A DNA stretch of 49,707 nucleotides, taken from assembly GCA_026645935.1 (NCBI GenBank), contig JAPKMP010000024.1, positions 1 through 49,707 of the forward strand. The letters are read 5' to 3'. This stretch comes from Candidatus Villigracilaceae bacterium (GTDB taxonomy: Bacteria; Chloroflexota; Anaerolineae; Anaerolineales; Villigracilaceae). The notes below the pieces were generated by a model that saw only the letters and a program-made list of their open reading frames with translations, made no database searches and was not told the origin of the DNA. Numbering within the stretch: the stretch's first letter is position 1; every line of letters begins with the position of its first letter. Both the position numbers and the translations under genes were made by a program. Below are positions 47,240-49,707 of this stretch, one piece after another.

Positions 47240-49707
47240 ATGGATAAAAAATCAAAATATATGAGAGTGTCTGAAATCCGTCAATCATCTTTTTTTGATA
47301 CCCTTTTCGTTTACAACGACGAAGTATCGCTTGAACAGGAATTTGATTTTAATGCACCTATCCATTCTCTGCGAGAGTTGTCTGATAGCGAAAGTGTGCT
47401 ATATCGGCTCAGCGCAATAGATTGGGCTTTTAGTGACAGCAAAACAAACTATTTGTCTCACGACATTCATCCGTATCCAGCCAAGTTCATTCCCCAAATT
47501 CCCAGACACTTAATTGAAGCCTTATCTCTGCGAGGGGAACTGGTGTGGGATCCATTTGGAGGAAGTGGTACCACGGCATTGGAATCCATCTTAGCTGGCA
47601 GAAGAGCTATTAGCTCTGATATTAATCCTTTATCTGAAATTATCGGAAAGGCAAAAACACTCACTCTCACCAAAGAAGAAGAAGATTTTATCGAAAACCT
47701 TGTTGAAGAGTTGATTATTTTTTCCTCTAGCTCAGAGGGAGTAAATGAAGCTATTGGAAGGCAAAGAGAAAATTTCCAACATTACATTCCCGATATACCA
47801 AACATAGGAGAATGGTTTCACACTAACGCTATTGACGAGTTAGGCTATTTACGATGGAGAATCGAACAGTTAGATAATGAAAAAGCCAAAACATTGGCTA
47901 AAGTCTCTTTTTCAAAATCAGTTTTAAGAGCATCTTTCCAAGACGAAGAAACAAGATATGCCCGCAAGCCCAGAGATGTAGGAAGGGGTGAAGTAATTAG
48001 GCTATTTGCAGAAAACCTGACTCTTGCATTGAAGAAGATAAGAGAATTATCTATGAGTCTACAGTTTAGGCGGGCAGAATTTTTTACGCTAGATTTACGC
48101 GAAAAAATAGTCGGAAATTCACTAAATAATCCAGTAAATCAAAACTCTGTTGATTTGGTTGTTACATCTCCTCCTTATCCAAACAGTACTGACTATCATC
48201 TCTATCACAGGTTTCGATTGTTCTGGCTAGGTTATGATCCGCGAGAATTTGGTAAAAGGGAAATTGGCTCCCACTTGCGACATCAACGTGAATCAACAGC
48301 CTTTGATTCCTATCAGGACGAAATGGAAAAAGCCCTTGAGAATATGTTTGCTGCTTTACGTCCTGGGCGTTTTGCGATAATGGTGTTGGGTGACGCAATC
48401 TTTCAAGGGCAATCTTTTAAGACATCAGACTATTTATCTTCTTTGGCGCAACATATCGGCTTTGAATATGTCGGCAAAATTGAACGTCCCCTGCATAAAA
48501 CAAAACGGGCATTTATTGCTCCAGCGCGCAGAGCTGAACATGAAGATTTATTGATATTGCGGAAACCGAAACAAGACATCAAGATTATTTTGCATAAACC
48601 ACCTTATACACTTTGGACATATGAGGATGAGATTAGAAAAAGGGAGGTTGAATCTTTGATTGGTTTTCAACCCGTCAAAAGTGATAATGGAAATCTAGAA
48701 ATTACAATTAATTCACTGGATGTTGATAAAACTCGTAAATTAACATTTACACATTCTGTTAGCGGAGAGAATCTTTGGCGAGAGCCTACTTGGCAGGCGG
48801 TACTCGAAAATGGAGATGTCTTGGAAGCTAAATCTCGGAGAAAAGACCCAAGGTATGTTACTCATGGCTTGCATGAGTACAAGGGAAAATTCTATCCACA
48901 ATTGGCAAAAAGCTTGTTTAATTTGGCATCCATAAATCCAGGCGATATCGTTTTAGATCCATTTTGTGGTTCTGGAACAGTATTACTTGAAAGTCATTTG
49001 AACGGATTTCAATCCGTTGGATTCGATATGAATCCCTTGGCGATAAAAATCAGCCATGCAAAACTAAATATCTTAGAAGTTGATCCATATCTAAGAGATA
49101 GAATGCTTGCCAAGTTTCAGGAGAGGCTTAGAAATATTGAGAGCAGTGATAAATGGATAAATGTATTTAATCCATCTCTGCACCAAGAAATTTCTTCTTG
49201 GTTTCCAAAACCAGTAATCGGAAAGCTAGGTTGGCTACTTCACGAAATATCCTTAGTTCCTGATGTGCGCGTGCGGGAACTTCTCGAAACAATCGTTAGT
49301 AGCATTATCAGACAAGTATCACAACAAGAACCAAGAGACCTAAGAATTCGCAGACGAAACGAACCAATTGAGGATGCCCCAGTACGTGAATTGTTTGACG
49401 AACGATTAAATGACCAGCGAAAAAGGTTGCAGCATTTTGCCGAAAGATGTAACCGTTCTCCATACGAATTTAGAAAAGGATTTGCATTTTTAGGTGATAG
49501 TAGAAGTAGCGAGACTTTTTCTCAAAACGGTGTTCATCCGAGTAGCATTGATGCCGTTTTAACCAGTCCCCCATATGCAACTGCATTACCTTATATTGAC
49601 ACTGACCGTCTAAGTATCATGCTAATTTTGGGCGTAGATTCTAAAACCCGAACGGTTTTAGAGGAGAGTATTACGGGAAGTCGCGAGATTCGAAAACGTA
49701 TTAAGGA
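47240..49707 (+). CDS. tandem-domain DNA methyltransferase (partial, leaves the window)
   Basis: An uninterrupted frame of at least 822 codons runs off the right edge. It has two related methyltransferase domains. Domain 1 has HPYPAKFIPQ, motif I DPFGGSGTT (D104), DINPLS and the catalytic TSPPY (309-313), then PNSTDYHLYHRFRLFWLGY. Domain 2 has HEYKGKFYPQ, DPFCGSGTV (D573), DMNPLA and TSPPY (775-779). Both show the N4/N6-type amino-methyltransferase pattern, motif I ahead of motif IV, with a long insert between them. AGGAG lies 6 bases before the ATG, and a promoter lies at 47185. The stretch is AT-rich compared with its left neighbours, a sign of transfer. It probably modifies DNA (adenine or cytosine N4), perhaps as part of a defence system. 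Confidence 0.85.
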   Translation, partial: MDKKSKYMRVSEIRQSSFFDTLFVYNDEVSLEQEFDFNAPIHSLRELSDSESVLYRLSAIDWAFSDSKTNYLSHDIHPYPAKFIPQIPRHLIEALSLRGELVWDPFGGSGTTALESILAGRRAISSDINPLSEIIGKAKTLTLTKEEEDFIENLVEELIIFSSSSEGVNEAIGRQRENFQHYIPDIPNIGEWFHTNAIDELGYLRWRIEQLDNEKAKTLAKVSFSKSVLRASFQDEETRYARKPRDVGRGEVIRLFAENLTLALKKIRELSMSLQFRRAEFFTLDLREKIVGNSLNNPVNQNSVDLVVTSPPYPNSTDYHLYHRFRLFWLGYDPREFGKREIGSHLRHQRESTAFDSYQDEMEKALENMFAALRPGRFAIMVLGDAIFQGQSFKTSDYLSSLAQHIGFEYVGKIERPLHKTKRAFIAPARRAEHEDLLILRKPKQDIKIILHKPPYTLWTYEDEIRKREVESLIGFQPVKSDNGNLEITINSLDVDKTRKLTFTHSVSGENLWREPTWQAVLENGDVLEAKSRRKDPRYVTHGLHEYKGKFYPQLAKSLFNLASINPGDIVLDPFCGSGTVLLESHLNGFQSVGFDMNPLAIKISHAKLNILEVDPYLRDRMLAKFQERLRNIESSDKWINVFNPSLHQEISSWFPKPVIGKLGWLLHEISLVPDVRVRELLETIVSSIIRQVSQQEPRDLRIRRRNEPIEDAPVRELFDERLNDQRKRLQHFAERCNRSPYEFRKGFAFLGDSRSSETFSQNGVHPSSIDAVLTSPPYATALPYIDTDRLSIMLILGVDSKTRTVLEESITGSREIRKRIK

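Noticed and set aside
1-49707. tRNA or rRNA genes
   Set aside because: No tRNA-like T-loop or anticodon arm context and no rRNA stretch was recognised by eye; a covariance-model scan would be decisive.

Overview
The window looks like a piece of a bacterial chromosome of moderate GC content, most likely from the Chloroflexota, class Anaerolineae. This is an inference. It rests on the many lipoproteins with Thr/Pro-rich linkers, an NBR1-Ig-like lipoprotein, a bacterial RIO-type kinase, LysM proteins, peptide ABC transporters, MttB-family and MTHFR C1 genes, and short palindromes scattered between genes. No rRNA, tRNA, CRISPR array or complete insertion sequence was seen.

Layout. 1-2000: an SGNH-like lipoprotein and a divergent GntR/LacI hybrid regulator share a palindromic operator. 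2000-6100: a promoter, a 25-codon leader ORF, a terminator and a hairpin precede a heterodimeric multidrug-type ABC exporter. 6180-14440: a complete kdp K+ uptake operon on the minus strand (small ORF, kdpF, kdpA, kdpB, small ORF, kdpC, kdpD, kdpE), with phased GGGTCAA repeats at its promoter. 14457-22545: a GAF-GAF-GGDEF cyclase and an rRNA methyltransferase lie at the distal end of a peptide ABC transporter operon in which permease C and ATPase D are fused. 22904-26490: an NBR1-Ig lipoprotein, an MttB-family methyltransferase and a RIO kinase preceded by a second leader ORF plus terminators. 26481-34423: an EamA transporter, two paralogous lipoprotein hydrolases, a small membrane protein, a histidine kinase with a shifted His, an acyltransferase, and a formate/nitrite channel with an Lrp-type sensor domain. 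34477-41867: a CAP/LysM protein, a MetV-MetF fusion, a pseudouridine synthase, a SpoU methyltransferase, an SGNH lipoprotein, PspC and a three-LysM protein. 41868-47153: a repeat-rich, decaying type I restriction-modification area (intact hsdS, broken hsdM, a copied hsdS tail, DUF559, Nudix and a membrane protein). 47160-49707: visibly AT-rich DNA with a very long ORF carrying two DNA methyltransferase domains. It runs off the right edge.

The strongest candidate for something undescribed is a pair of short leader ORFs, at 2061-2138 (+) and 26354-26416 (-). Each has its own consensus promoter, nearly the same -10 to ATG distance (about 40 nt), Lys-Ser-Leu at codons 4-6 and a Ser-Ala-Pro codon run inside an inverted repeat that reaches back to the Shine-Dalgarno region. 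Each is followed by an intrinsic terminator. One leads into the ABC exporter and the other into the RIO kinase. This is the architecture of ribosome-mediated transcription attenuation, as known for BmrB upstream of BmrCD in Bacillus subtilis. The second candidate is the tandem-domain methyltransferase that abuts a truncated hsdM.
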